In this document: positions 50,118-59,922 of the stretch, in pieces
Position numbering within the stretch: the stretch's first letter is position 1
Layout of the letters: the number at the start of each line of letters is the position of its first letter
Origin: an uncultured Streptomyces sp.
Lineage (GTDB): Bacteria > Actinomycetota > Actinomycetes > Streptomycetales > Streptomycetaceae
Assembly: GCF_947488945.1 (NCBI RefSeq)
Contig: NZ_CANLBS010000012.1
Location: forward strand, 1-64,000
Direction: 5' to 3'
Length of the DNA: 64,000 bases
The notes under the pieces: generated by a model
Seen by the model: the letters and a program-made list of their open reading frames with translations, nothing else
Databases searched by the model: none
Told to the model about the DNA's origin: nothing
Translations under genes and position numbers: made by a program

Positions 50118-51083
50118 TCACACCGGCGGGGCGATGAAGCAGCCCCGGTCGGGCGCGGGGTGCGGCTCCCGGGCCCCGGCGGCCCCGTCGCCCCGCACGG
50201 CGGTGGCTGCCCGCCCGGACGGTCCGCGGGTCTGCGGTCCCGGGGCGCCCGTGAGCGGGGCGGGACCTTCGGTGTACTCGACGGTGTTGCCGTGCGGATC
50301 GAGGAAGCGCACCGCCGCACGGACCCCGGCGGGGAGGGGGCCGGACGCGTCGGTCGGGCGGAAGCCGGCCCGTGCGACCCGCCCCGAGCCGCGCGCGGAC
50401 GCGTCCGGCCCGCGCATCGCGAAGGAGACGTGGTGCAGGGCCGTGCGGGGGCCGCGCGTGACGGTGAGCGCGGGCCGTCGGCGGTCGGCCTCCAGGAAGT
50501 GCGCGACCTCGCCGGTACGCGCGGAGCCCAGGGTGCCCGCCGGGACGAGGCCCAGGTGTCGCTCGTACCACGCCCTCGTGCGGTCGATGTCGGGTGATTC
50601 CACCGCCAGATGGGACAGGCTGACCGGGACGGCGTCCCGCCCCTCGCCGGGGCCGCGCCGGCGGGGCGCCACGTCGGCCGAGACCTCGACGGTGCGGCCG
50701 TCGACGTCGAAGAAGCGGAAACCGTGCCCCCCGCCCGGCGTGCGGAGTGGGCCCGGCCGCCCGATCACCTGCACGTCGCAGGTGAGCATCCGCGCGGCGA
50801 GTGCGTCGACCGCGGCGGTGTCCGCCGCCCCGAACGACAGCAGGTCGAGGCGTCGCTCCGGCGCGCGGCGGAGCCGGACCACGAAGCTTTCCGGGGAGCC
50901 CTCGGCGGCGAGGAAGGCGATGCCGGAGTCCTCGGCGACCACGGTCAGGCCCCACGCGCCCGCGTAGAAGTCGACCTGCCTGCCCAGGTCGGGCACGGCC
51001 AGTCCGACGTGGCGCAGATGGGTGACCGGGCACCGGGCCCTCAGGGGTGGCGCGGCCGGGCGGGGGTCGGGTGCGGGTGTCAC
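50118..51083 (-). CDS. VOC-superfamily dioxygenase-like protein
   Basis: A 321-aa protein with two vicinal-oxygen-chelate modules. The first (about 20-130) starts LRHVGLAVPDLGRQVDFYAGAWGL and the second (about 155-280) starts LSHLAVESPDIDRTRAWYERHLGL, with HHVSFAM and ending RFLDPHGNTVEYTEG. This is the extradiol ring-cleavage dioxygenase layout; His and Glu in these strands would bind Fe(II). GTG 51083 has AGAAGGGA 8 bases upstream and is preferred over ATG 51170. The tail after residue 285 is low complexity. It lies upstream of the gentisate operon in the same direction, so it may add another aromatic ring-cleavage step. Confidence 0.8.
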   Translation of the reverse strand: MTPAPDPRPAAPPLRARCPVTHLRHVGLAVPDLGRQVDFYAGAWGLTVVAEDSGIAFLAAEGSPESFVVRLRRAPERRLDLLSFGAADTAAVDALAARMLTCDVQVIGRPGPLRTPGGGHGFRFFDVDGRTVEVSADVAPRRRGPGEGRDAVPVSLSHLAVESPDIDRTRAWYERHLGLVPAGTLGSARTGEVAHFLEADRRRPALTVTRGPRTALHHVSFAMRGPDASARGSGRVARAGFRPTDASGPLPAGVRAAVRFLDPHGNTVEYTEGPAPLTGAPGPQTRGPSGRAATAVRGDGAAGAREPHPAPDRGCFIAPPV

Positions 51084-51232
51084 GAAGGCGTCCCTTCTGA
51101 GAGCGGTACGACCAATGTGGCCCCGGTAGGGGGAATCAGGGAAATCGATTCGCTGGATACGCTCATCCATTGCGTTGATGTCTGCCGTTCCGGGGGAGAT
51201 CTCGGGACACACCCGGTGCGGGCCCCGCGGGG

Positions 51233-52495
51233 CTACTGCTGCTCGGTCGCGTACGCGTGGTCCATGGCGGCGAGAGCCGCGCCGACGCTGGTGGTCCCGG
51301 CGAAGAGCGCCCGGACCTGGTCGAAGTGCGCCTGCTGCACGGCCGGGTGGGGCCAGAGCTGGTCCATGAACGGGACGGCCTTCCCGGAACGCTGCTGCTC
51401 CGCGAGGACGGTCAGCGCGGGCTTGACGGCGAAGGCGTCGTTAGGGATCGCCGGAAGCGTCGCACCGGCCCGGTTGTACGCGTTCTGCCCCTCCGGCGAA
51501 CCGAGGAAGTCGGCGAAGGCGAGTGCGGCCTTGCGGTGCTTGCTCAGCGCGTTGACCCCGTACGCCGCCGACACCGCCGCCGGCATCCGGGTGCGGGAGG
51601 GATCGTCGCCCGCCGGCAGCGCGAAGATGCCCAACTCGGCGTCGGGTGCCAGTGCCTGGATCTCGGTGAGACTGCTCGCGACCTGGACCACGCCCACGGC
51701 CCGTCCCCCGGCCACGTCGGCGACCGTCTCCTCGTAGGTCGTGTGCAGGGGGTCGTCGGAGAAGCAGCCCTCCTCGTCCATCTCCAGGTACTTGCCCAGG
51801 GCGTCGCGCCATCCCGAGCCCGCGAAGGTCGCGTCCCCGGTCTGCATCCGCTCGTCGAAGTCCGCAACCGTGCCGTACACGGTGGTGGCGACCAGCGCGT
51901 AGCTGACCAGCTGGGTGACCCACGGCGTCTCGTTCCCCAGCGCCAGCAGAACGGTGCCCTTCTCACGGGCCGTCCGGCAGAGGCCGATCAGCTCGTCCCA
52001 GGTCTCCGGAACGGCCCCGCCGATCGCGGCGAGCGACTCCTTGGAGTAAATGGCCCCGACGCCGCTGTAGTTGGTGGGCACCGCGTACGTGTGGTAATCG
52101 ACCTGGACGACCGTGCCGACGTCCTCGGGCAGGTCCACCGCGAACCTGCGGATGCTCAGGTCACGCAGGCTTCCCTGCGCCTGGAGGGCCTGCACCGAGG
52201 CGGGGTTCCCGTTTCCCGGCCACACGGTGAAGACGTCCGGGCCGTCGCCGGAAGCGAGTTGGCGGCCGAGGTTCTTCTGGAGCACGTCCGTCTCGGCGTA
52301 CGTGACGGCCACCTCCGTGTCCGGGTGCAGCCTGCCGAAGGCGGCGACCACCGCGTCCATGGAGGCGCGGTCGGTGACGTTCGCGGTGACCCGCAGGGTG
52401 TCGCCGTCCGACGGACCGACGGCTCCGCACCCGGACAAGGGGACGAGGAGGAAGGCGGCGACGACCGCGCGGGTGCGCCGTGAGGGTGAGGACAT
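51233..52495 (-). CDS. Sugar ABC transporter substrate-binding lipoprotein (lone)
   Basis: A 420-aa family-1 solute-binding protein. The signal peptide ends in lipobox LSGC (about residue 23). VTYAETDVLQKNLGRQLASGDGPDVF (in part) and AIYSKESLAAIGGAVPETWDEL are typical. The start is ATG 52495. It lies at the end of the rhamnosidase operon, 128 bases after the GH3 gene. It has no permeases of its own and may share those at 58007-59801 with another sugar specificity. Confidence 0.9.
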   Translation of the reverse strand: MSSPSRRTRAVVAAFLLVPLSGCGAVGPSDGDTLRVTANVTDRASMDAVVAAFGRLHPDTEVAVTYAETDVLQKNLGRQLASGDGPDVFTVWPGNGNPASVQALQAQGSLRDLSIRRFAVDLPEDVGTVVQVDYHTYAVPTNYSGVGAIYSKESLAAIGGAVPETWDELIGLCRTAREKGTVLLALGNETPWVTQLVSYALVATTVYGTVADFDERMQTGDATFAGSGWRDALGKYLEMDEEGCFSDDPLHTTYEETVADVAGGRAVGVVQVASSLTEIQALAPDAELGIFALPAGDDPSRTRMPAAVSAAYGVNALSKHRKAALAFADFLGSPEGQNAYNRAGATLPAIPNDAFAVKPALTVLAEQQRSGKAVPFMDQLWPHPAVQQAHFDQVRALFAGTTSVGAALAAMDHAYATEQQ

Positions 52496-52622
52496 GGCTG
52501 GGCTCCGGGCCGGGGTTCGGGGATGTGGCGGGGCGGACCGGCCGCCCGGCCGCACTCCACGGGCCGGGCGGCCGTCGTGACGGGCGGCGGGGTGCGGGCG
52601 GATCTCCCGCACCCCGCCGGGA

Positions 52623-55112
52623 TCACACCGTGATGACGCGCTGGAGGGAGAGATCGCGCGAGGACCTGCCCGCGTGGACCGTGTAGCGGCCGGCCGTCAG
52701 CTGCCAGGCGCCGCCGCTCCAGACGCTCAGGTCCCGTGCGGGCACGGTGAACGTCAGGCGGCTGGAGGCCCGCGCCTCCAGCCGCACCTTGCGGAAGCCG
52801 ATCAGGCGGCGCGGTTCGGTGCGGGCGGCCTCGGGCAGTCCCGCGTACAGCTGCACCACCTCGACCCCCTTGCGGCTGCCGCTGTTGGTGACGGTCACGG
52901 AGGCGGTGAGCACCTTCGTCGTCGCGTCGTAGGCGACGTCGAGGGAGCCGAGGGCGAACGTGGTGTACGACAGTCCGTGCCCGAACGGGTGGAGCGGCGT
53001 CCGGCCCTGCGCGTCGTAGAAGCGGTAGCCGATCGCGGTCCCCTCGGCGTAGCTGACGGTGCCGCCCGTTCCGGGGTACGTCGCGGGGGTGGCGCCCGGT
53101 CCCTGGGCGGCGTCCGCGGGGAAGGTGACGGGAAGCCGGCCGCCCGGGTCGCTGTCGCCGAACAGGGTGGCGGCGAGGGCGGTTCCCATGCCCCGGCCGC
53201 CGTACCAGCTCTGCACGACGGCCTCCACCTCGCCGAGCCAAGGCATGGCCACCGGCCCGTCCGTGTTGAGGACCACGATCGTGCGGCGGTTGACGGCCGC
53301 GACCGCCGAGATGAGCCGGTCCTGGTCGCCGGGGAGCGACAGACCGGCGTGGTCCATCTCCTCGCCGGCGATCCGGTTGACGACGACGACGGCGGCTTCG
53401 GCGGCGCGGGCGGCTTCCACGGCGGCGGGGATCAGTGACTCCGGCTGCCAGCCGAGCGTGAGACCGCAGGTCCCCGCCTCGGCGGTGCTGTTGGTGTACT
53501 CGACGGTGATGTCCACGGGCTTGCCCGCGGTCAGGTCAGTGACGCCCTGCAGCGGGTAGTCGTAGGGGCCGAGGAAGAACCGGCGCATCCGCCGGGTCCC
53601 GGAGACGACGGTCACGCCGTCGACGACGAGTCTGGCCGTGCCGGCAATGAGGAGGGAGAAGCGGTGCGGGCCGGTCCGGGTGGGGGTGAGCTTGCCGGTC
53701 CAGCGGGCGGACCAGACGTCCGGCAGGCCGGGGACGGGGGCGGTGGTGAAGTCGAGTCCGGCGCCGACGCCCGTCGCCACCGGGGTGCCCGCGGCGACCG
53801 CCCCGGCGTAGAAGACGCCCGGCAGACCCCCGGTTCCGGTCGCGCCGGAGAGCACGCCGGCGGGGACCGGGGTGAGGGGGACGTCGCCGAGGGTGCCCTG
53901 GGCGTGGGTGACGGTGGTGGTGGCGCCCGCCCGCGCGCGCAGGGCGGTCAGCGGGGTGGTCCAGGCACCGGGGTCGACGTAGGTGGAGCCGGAGACGCCG
54001 GTCAGGCTGTCCGGGCCGGCCGGGCCGATCACGGCGAGGCTCCGCAGGCCGCCGGTGAGCGGCAGGGCCTTGTCGCGGTTGGTGAGCAGGACGGTGGAGT
54101 CCACCGCGAGGTCGTGCGCGAGCTGCTGGTGCTCGGAGGTGCTGACGACGGCGGCGGGGGCGGGCAGCGGGTGGTCGAGGAGTCCGCAGGCGACCATGCT
54201 GGTCAGGATGCGCCGGGCCGCGTCGTCCAGCCGTGCCGCCGGGACGCTGCCGTCGGTGAGGCCGCCCACGGGGACCTTGACACCGCCGGGACCGAGGCCC
54301 GCGAGGTCCATCCCGGCGCGGGCGGCGGCGATCGGATCGTCGCCGGCCCAGAAGTCCGGCACGGTGTAACCGCGCAGGCCCAGGACCTTCTTGAGGTCGT
54401 CGAACAGGGCCGGGCTCTGCGAGGCGAAGGTGCCGTTGATCCTGGGATAAGCCATCATCACCGAGGTGTCCGGTGCCGCGGCGACGACCCGGCGGAACGG
54501 CTCCTGGTAGATCTCGTGCAGGGCGCGGTCGGAGACGGCCACGTTCCCGGAGAAGCGATCGGCCTCCTGCGTGTAGGCCGCGAAGTGCTTGACCGTCGCG
54601 ACCACGTGCTGCTGCTGCATCTGCTGGGTGACGGCGGCGCCCAGCACCCCGGCGAGCAGGGGGTCCTCGCCCATCGCCTCGGCCTGCCGGCCGAAGTGCC
54701 AGGTGCGGGTGAGGTCCACGGTCGGACCGAGGACGTTGTTGAACCCCTTGCCACGAGCCTCGGCGGCGACGGCCCGGCCGAACCGGCCGGCCAGCTCGGG
54801 GTCGAAGGTGGCCGCCTGGGCGACGGGCACCGGGAACGCGGTGACGCCCGCCTCGCCCCGCAGACCTGCGGAGGCGTCCACCATGGTCAGGGCGGGGACG
54901 CCGAGCGGGGCCAGGGCGGCGAAGTCGCACCGGACCAGCGCCTCCTTCTGGGCCGGTGTCATGGCGGCGAGCAGGGCGCCGACCCGGTCGGCTACGGCGG
55001 TGCCCCCGGCGGCGGCACCCCCGGAGGCGCCCCGGCTTCCGGCGAACGCGGGCGCCGGTCCGGCGGCGAGAGCGGTGACTACGGCGGCGGATATGAACGT
55101 GCGGCGATTCAT
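52623..55112 (-). CDS. Secreted GH3 beta-glycosidase with PA14 domain
   Basis: An 829-aa enzyme. The signal peptide begins with a Tat-like MNRRTFISA, followed by a Gly/Ala-rich cleavage region. The GH3 N-terminal barrel contains VKHFAAYTQE and, at the usual nucleophile position, PDFWAGDDPIAAARAGMDL, where Asp replaces the more common SDW context. The C-terminal sandwich domain is split by a PA14 insert (about residues 420-560, with WTGKLTPTRTGPHRFSLL). It ends in a fibronectin-like domain (GSRKGVEVVQLYAG). It probably trims beta-linked sugars from plant oligosaccharides together with the rhamnosidase. Confidence 0.92.
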   Translation of the reverse strand: MNRRTFISAAVVTALAAGPAPAFAGSRGASGGAAAGGTAVADRVGALLAAMTPAQKEALVRCDFAALAPLGVPALTMVDASAGLRGEAGVTAFPVPVAQAATFDPELAGRFGRAVAAEARGKGFNNVLGPTVDLTRTWHFGRQAEAMGEDPLLAGVLGAAVTQQMQQQHVVATVKHFAAYTQEADRFSGNVAVSDRALHEIYQEPFRRVVAAAPDTSVMMAYPRINGTFASQSPALFDDLKKVLGLRGYTVPDFWAGDDPIAAARAGMDLAGLGPGGVKVPVGGLTDGSVPAARLDDAARRILTSMVACGLLDHPLPAPAAVVSTSEHQQLAHDLAVDSTVLLTNRDKALPLTGGLRSLAVIGPAGPDSLTGVSGSTYVDPGAWTTPLTALRARAGATTTVTHAQGTLGDVPLTPVPAGVLSGATGTGGLPGVFYAGAVAAGTPVATGVGAGLDFTTAPVPGLPDVWSARWTGKLTPTRTGPHRFSLLIAGTARLVVDGVTVVSGTRRMRRFFLGPYDYPLQGVTDLTAGKPVDITVEYTNSTAEAGTCGLTLGWQPESLIPAAVEAARAAEAAVVVVNRIAGEEMDHAGLSLPGDQDRLISAVAAVNRRTIVVLNTDGPVAMPWLGEVEAVVQSWYGGRGMGTALAATLFGDSDPGGRLPVTFPADAAQGPGATPATYPGTGGTVSYAEGTAIGYRFYDAQGRTPLHPFGHGLSYTTFALGSLDVAYDATTKVLTASVTVTNSGSRKGVEVVQLYAGLPEAARTEPRRLIGFRKVRLEARASSRLTFTVPARDLSVWSGGAWQLTAGRYTVHAGRSSRDLSLQRVITV

Positions 55113-55354
55113 GGCGGCTCCATCGGAATCGTGCAGTGCAGGGAAACGGCGGTCCGTCCTTCGACGGGGCGGGCCCGCAGGCCCGACCCGCCGGCGTGCT
55201 GTCCCGGCCCGCGGGACGGGGTGGTGCCGGGCCGGAGGTGGTGCCGGGCCGCGTCAGGACGGCCCGGCACCGGTTCGTGGGCCCCGGGCGGCGGGTGGCA
55301 GCGGCCGCCGGGAGCGGGGATACGGGGAGAGCGGGGGAGCGGTACCCCGTCCGG

Positions 55355-57949
55355 TCAGGCGGCGACCGGCGCGACGGCCGGCGCGGCGAAGGTGTGGTCG
55401 CCGGGACCGACGGTGACCGGTTCCTGGCCGGGGAGTTCGACGGACCCGGTGCAGCCCGCGGGCACGGTCACCCGGGCCGTCAGACCGTCCCCGGTCACCT
55501 CCCAGCGGAGCGCGGCCGTCCCGTACGGGGTCTCGTGGCGGGTGTCGGCCCAGGTGATGCCGCCGCCGGGGCGCGGGGCGAAGGTGAGGGCGCGGTAGCC
55601 GGGGGCGGCCGGGGCGAGGCCTCCGACGACCCGGTGCAGCCAGTCGGCCACCGCCCCGAGGGCGTAGTGGTTGAAGGAGGTCATGCCGCCCGGGTTGAGG
55701 GTCCCGTCCGGACGGAGGCTGTCCCAGCGCTCCCACACGGTGGTGGCTCCCTGGGTGACGGAGTACAGCCACGACGGGCATTCGGTCTGCCGCAGCAGCC
55801 GGTAGGCCGTCTCCAGGTGCCCGGTGTCCGTCAGCGCGTCGCAGATCAGCGGCGTGCCGACGAAGCCCGTGGCGATGCGCGCCCCGTCCTCCTCCACCAG
55901 CGCGGCCAGCCGGTCGCCGGCCACGGCCCGCCCCTCCGGGCCGTCGAGCAGGTCGAAGACCAGGGCCAGGCAGTACGCCGTCGGGCTGTCGCCGGTCATC
56001 AGTCCGGAAGGCAGCACGTACGCCCGGCGGAACGCCTCCGTCACCTCGTCGGCCAGCCGCCCGTAGTGCAGGGCGGCGGCGTCCTCGCCGAGTGCCCCGG
56101 CCGTCAGCGACAGGTGCCGGGCCGACCGGGCGAAGTACGCCGTGGCCACCAGATGGCGGTCGGTGCGGCCCGCGCCGGGGTCCTCCGGGGGTGCGGCGGG
56201 GTCGAGCCAGTCGCCGAGCTGGAAGCCGGTGTCCCAGAGCCGGCCGGGACCGGCGAGCTGCGCGACGCGGTCCACCCAGGCCCGGCCGGTGGTGAAGTGA
56301 CGCCGCAGCAGGTCCAGGTCGCCGAACCTCTGGTACAGGACCCAGGGGGTGAGGGCGGCGACGTCGCCCCAGGCGGCGCCCGGCCGGATCGGCGTCCAGA
56401 TCGGGCCGCCGGGTATGACGGGCACGTACCAGGGCACGGTCCCGTCCGGCAGTTGCTCGATGCCCACGTCGGTGAGCCACGAGTCCAGCATCCCGGCGCA
56501 GTCGTACAGGAACGACGCGGTCGGCGCGAACACCTGGAGGTCACCGGTCCAGCCCAGGCGCTCGTCGCGGGCGGGACAGTCGGTGGGGATGTCGACGAAG
56601 TTGCCGCGCATGCTCCAGACGACGTTCTCGTGCAGCCGGCTGACCAGCTCGTCGCTGCACGCGAACCATCCGGTGCGCCGCATGCCGGTGTGGTGCACGA
56701 GCGCCGTGACCGCCCCGTCGGCCATCTCGTCGGCTGGCCATCCGGTGACCTCCGCGTACCGGAACCCGTGCAGGGTGAACCGCGGTTGCCAGGTACGGGG
56801 ACCGTTGCCCGCCAGGATGTACCTGTCGGTGGCGTGCGCCTCCCGCAGCGGGCGGGTGGCCAGTTCGCCGTCCTCCAGCACCTCCGCGTGGCGCAGGGTG
56901 ACCTCGGTGCCCGCCGGGCCGTCGACGGTGATCCGCAGCCGGCCCACCAGGTTCTGCCCGAAGTCCAGCAGGAAGCGGCCCGCGCCCCGCCGGATGACGG
57001 TGACCGGCGCGATCTCCTCGGTGCAGCGCACCGGCGGTCCCTGCGGCGCGACCAGGGTGGCCGGGTCGCGGACGCCGGTCCGGACGGGCGACCAGTCGCC
57101 GCGGGTGCGTGGTCCGGGCGCCGACCAGCCGGGTTCGTCGAGGCGGGCGTCGTGCACCTCCCCCTCGTAGAGCCCGCTGGTGAGGATCGGGCCGGGGGCC
57201 GCGCTCCAGGAGGCGTCGGTCACCAGCACGGTGGTGCTGCCGTCGTCGTGGACGACCTCCAGCTGGGCCAGCAGCGACTGGTCGGTGCCGTAGATGTTCC
57301 GGGTACCGCCGTCGAAGCCGAACCGTCCCCGGTACCAGCCGTCGCCGAGCCAGGCGCCGAGGGTGTTGGCGCCCGCGCCGAGGAGGGCGGTGACGTCGTG
57401 GGTGCGGTAGCGCAGCCGCTCCGGGTAGACGGTCCAGCCGGGGGAGAGGGCGTCGTCGCCGACCCGGACGCCGTTGATCTCGGCCTCGTACAGACCGTGC
57501 GCGGTGACGTGGAGCCGGGCACGGACGACGGGGCGCGGAAGGGTGAAGTCGCGGCGGACCCGGGCCGGCCGGCGGTCGGAGTCCGGGTCCTCGGGCCAGG
57601 CGCCGCCGACCGGCACGGCGCTCCAGTCGGAGGGGTGCAGCAGCCCCGCCTCCACCGTGCGCGACTCGCTCCACCGCGAAGGCCCCCCCGCGCCGGTCCA
57701 GACCCGGACCCGGACGCCGACGCGTTCGCGGGAGGTCAGCGGGGCGCCGGGCCAGGGGACCAGGACCTGTTCGGCGCTCACGATCCTTCCGGTGCGCAGG
57801 AGTTCGCCGTCGCGCGACAGCTCGATCTCGTGGGCGAGCGCGGAGGGGGCGCCGGGCGGCAGCGTCCAGGTCAGGCGCGGGGCGGCCACGCCTATGCCGA
57901 GGCCGTCCGGCAGGTGCTCGAACGTCACCGGGGCAGGCTGGAGGGACAT
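55355..57949 (-). CDS. Alpha-L-rhamnosidase GH78
   Basis: An 864-aa, five-domain GH78 enzyme. N-terminal beta domains include VRARLHVTAHGLYEAEINGVRVG. The catalytic (alpha/alpha)6 barrel starts near residue 440 with the hallmark DCPARDERLGWTGD, which holds the acidic substrate-binding residues. Later acids lie in WVLYQRFGDLDLL and YSVTQGATTVWERWDS; NHYALGAVADWL follows. No signal peptide is seen, so it works inside the cell on imported rhamnosides. The start at ATG 57949 is 57 bases after the MalG-type permease, in one operon. Confidence 0.96.
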   Translation of the reverse strand: MSLQPAPVTFEHLPDGLGIGVAAPRLTWTLPPGAPSALAHEIELSRDGELLRTGRIVSAEQVLVPWPGAPLTSRERVGVRVRVWTGAGGPSRWSESRTVEAGLLHPSDWSAVPVGGAWPEDPDSDRRPARVRRDFTLPRPVVRARLHVTAHGLYEAEINGVRVGDDALSPGWTVYPERLRYRTHDVTALLGAGANTLGAWLGDGWYRGRFGFDGGTRNIYGTDQSLLAQLEVVHDDGSTTVLVTDASWSAAPGPILTSGLYEGEVHDARLDEPGWSAPGPRTRGDWSPVRTGVRDPATLVAPQGPPVRCTEEIAPVTVIRRGAGRFLLDFGQNLVGRLRITVDGPAGTEVTLRHAEVLEDGELATRPLREAHATDRYILAGNGPRTWQPRFTLHGFRYAEVTGWPADEMADGAVTALVHHTGMRRTGWFACSDELVSRLHENVVWSMRGNFVDIPTDCPARDERLGWTGDLQVFAPTASFLYDCAGMLDSWLTDVGIEQLPDGTVPWYVPVIPGGPIWTPIRPGAAWGDVAALTPWVLYQRFGDLDLLRRHFTTGRAWVDRVAQLAGPGRLWDTGFQLGDWLDPAAPPEDPGAGRTDRHLVATAYFARSARHLSLTAGALGEDAAALHYGRLADEVTEAFRRAYVLPSGLMTGDSPTAYCLALVFDLLDGPEGRAVAGDRLAALVEEDGARIATGFVGTPLICDALTDTGHLETAYRLLRQTECPSWLYSVTQGATTVWERWDSLRPDGTLNPGGMTSFNHYALGAVADWLHRVVGGLAPAAPGYRALTFAPRPGGGITWADTRHETPYGTAALRWEVTGDGLTARVTVPAGCTGSVELPGQEPVTVGPGDHTFAAPAVAPVAA

Positions 57950-58006
57950 GCGAGGAGGGCCTTCCGTGAAAGGGGGGCGGGGCGGTGCGGGGAGCGGGGC
58001 GGGCGG

Positions 58007-58912
58007 TCACCCCTTGACGGCTCCGCCGGTGAGGCCCTTCATGACCTTCTGGTTGAGGAAGAGGTAGATCAGCAGCGTCCCGAAGACGTTGATGCAGATC
58101 GCGGCGAACAGCGGTCCGTACTGGGTCGCGCCGAAGTCGCCGGTGAAGTTGAGCAGGCCGACCTGCACGGTGCGCAGGTCCTGGCTGTTGGTGAAGGTCA
58201 GCGCGATGAGCAGGTCGTTCCAGATGAAGAAGAACTGCACCAGGCCGACGGTCAGGATCGCGTTGCGGACCATGGGCACGCTGATGGTCCAGAAGGCGCG
58301 CAGGATGCCGGCTCCGTCGATGGTGGCCGCCTCGAACAGCTCGCGCGGGACCGTCTTGTAGTAGGTCGCCATCATGAACACCGTGAGCGGGAGACCGGTG
58401 CCGGTGTAGGTGAGGATCAGCGGCCAGAGGGTGCCCGACAGGCCGGTCTGGAAGTAGATCGTGAACAGCGGCAGCAGGATCATCTGCGAGGGGACCATCA
58501 TGCCGGCCAGGAAGAGGAGCAGGGTGAGGCTGCGGCCCTTCCAGACCATGATCTGGAGAGCGAACCCCGCGGCGGTGCCGAGCAGCAGGATCAGCGCCAG
58601 CGAGGGCACGACCGCCAGCACGCTGTTCTTCATGTACAGGCCGATGTGGCCGGTGGTCCAGGCCTCGGTGTAGTTGCCCCACTCCCAGGTGGAGGGCAGG
58701 CTCCAGGTGGAGTTGTTGAGGTAGTCGTCGTTGGACTTGAGCGAGGTCAGGAACATCCACAGCAGCGGATAGACCTCGACGACCAGGAGCAGGCCGACGG
58801 CGGCCTTGACCCAGAGCGAGCCGCCGCGGCGTCCTCGGCGCCGCGCGGGCGGAGCCGGGGCGGTCCGTGTCGCCTCGCGCGGGGTGGTTGCGGCGGGGGT
58901 GGTGACGGCCAT
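58007..58912 (-). CDS. Sugar ABC transporter permease (MalG type)
   Basis: A 301-aa membrane protein with six helices after a Pro/Arg-rich cytoplasmic tail. The EAA loop that meets the ATPase is FEAATIDGAGILRAFWTISVPM (in part, about residues 196-216). It starts 4 bases after the partner permease. The shared ATPase MsiK, used by many Streptomyces sugar importers, must come from elsewhere since no ATPase gene is here. Confidence 0.95.
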   Translation of the reverse strand: MAVTTPAATTPREATRTAPAPPARRRGRRGGSLWVKAAVGLLLVVEVYPLLWMFLTSLKSNDDYLNNSTWSLPSTWEWGNYTEAWTTGHIGLYMKNSVLAVVPSLALILLLGTAAGFALQIMVWKGRSLTLLLFLAGMMVPSQMILLPLFTIYFQTGLSGTLWPLILTYTGTGLPLTVFMMATYYKTVPRELFEAATIDGAGILRAFWTISVPMVRNAILTVGLVQFFFIWNDLLIALTFTNSQDLRTVQVGLLNFTGDFGATQYGPLFAAICINVFGTLLIYLFLNQKVMKGLTGGAVKG

Positions 58913-58916
58913 GGCT

Positions 58917-59801
58917 TCAGCCCTTCGTGAGGTCGCGGCGCGAGAGGCGGAAGACGACCAGGGTCACCAGCAGGCAGACCACGGTCAACAGGAAGGCGAT
59001 CGTGCTGCCGTACCCGTAGTCGCTGTAGGTGAACGACGTCTGGAACATGTAGAGCGTCAGCGGTGAGGTGTCGTCCCCGGGACCGCCGTTGGTGAGCGCG
59101 ACGATCGAGTCGAAGACCTTCAGCGTGCCGTTGACGCTGAAGATCAGGGACGACATCAGCACGGGGAAGGACAGCGGCACCACGATGTGGCGGACCAGCC
59201 GCAGACCGGAGGCGCCGTCCAGCCGGGCGGATTCCAGCACCTCTTCGGGGATGTCGACCAGTCCGGCGAAGAGCAGCACCGCGTAGAAGCCCATGGACCG
59301 CCAGACGTCCATGGTGACCAGGACCCAGAAGGCGCTGCCGGCACTGCCGAAGAAGTCCACCGAGTCCAGACCCACCATGTTCAGCAGGGAGTTGACCGGA
59401 CCGGTCTGCGGGGCGACCTGGAAGAACTTCTGGAAGAGCAGACCCACCGCGACGGTGGGCAGCACGACCGGGAAGAACGCCAGGGTGCGCACGACGGCGG
59501 ACGACTTCTTCAGGAAGAAGACGTAGAGCAGGGCCAGCAGGTACCCCGTGAGCACCTGGCCCACGGTCACGACGGCGGCGTACTTCAGGGTGAACGCCAG
59601 GGCCTCGCGGACGGCGGGGTCGGTGAACAGGCGCTGGAAGTTGTCCAGGCCGTTCCCGGTGAACCCGTCGATCGTGTTGCCCTTGGTGAAGGAGTACCCC
59701 AGTGACCACACCATCGGGACCAGCATGATGAGGGAGTAGACCAGCAGAGCGGGACCGATCAGGATCGCGACGGCCCTGCGGTCACCGAGTACACGGTGCA
59801 T
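58917..59801 (-). CDS. Sugar ABC transporter permease (MalF type)
   Basis: A 294-aa, six-helix permease. The EAA loop is LESARLDGASGLRLVRHIVVPL (in part). It forms the channel with the MalG-type partner, to which it is closely linked. ATG 59801 follows GTGGACACCTTCC without an outstanding ribosome site. It is second gene of the operon, after a stabilising hairpin. Confidence 0.95.
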   Translation of the reverse strand: MHRVLGDRRAVAILIGPALLVYSLIMLVPMVWSLGYSFTKGNTIDGFTGNGLDNFQRLFTDPAVREALAFTLKYAAVVTVGQVLTGYLLALLYVFFLKKSSAVVRTLAFFPVVLPTVAVGLLFQKFFQVAPQTGPVNSLLNMVGLDSVDFFGSAGSAFWVLVTMDVWRSMGFYAVLLFAGLVDIPEEVLESARLDGASGLRLVRHIVVPLSFPVLMSSLIFSVNGTLKVFDSIVALTNGGPGDDTSPLTLYMFQTSFTYSDYGYGSTIAFLLTVVCLLVTLVVFRLSRRDLTKG

Positions 59802-59867
59802 GGAAGGTGTCCACTTCTGTGGTGTTCTGTGGTGTTGAACGGTTGCGCGGAAGCGGGGCGGGCGGCC

Positions 59868-59902
59868 GGGCGCGGCACCGCGGGGAGGCGGGTACCGCGC
59901 CC
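59868..59902 (-). terminator. Intercistronic hairpin after the binding-protein gene
   Basis: GGGCGCGGCACC (59868-59879) and GGTACCGCGCCC (59891-59902) pair with one mismatch. Such hairpins between the solute-binding gene and the permeases usually protect the upstream mRNA, which allows an excess of binding protein, rather than stop transcription completely. Confidence 0.6.
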
Positions 59903-59922
59903 GGACCACGACGCGCCGGGTG

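Noticed and set aside
55136-58930. 1264-codon open frame on the plus strand opposite GH78 and MalG
   Set aside because: Antisense shadow of GC-rich genes; composition is Gly/Arg/Val-rich with no domain pattern.
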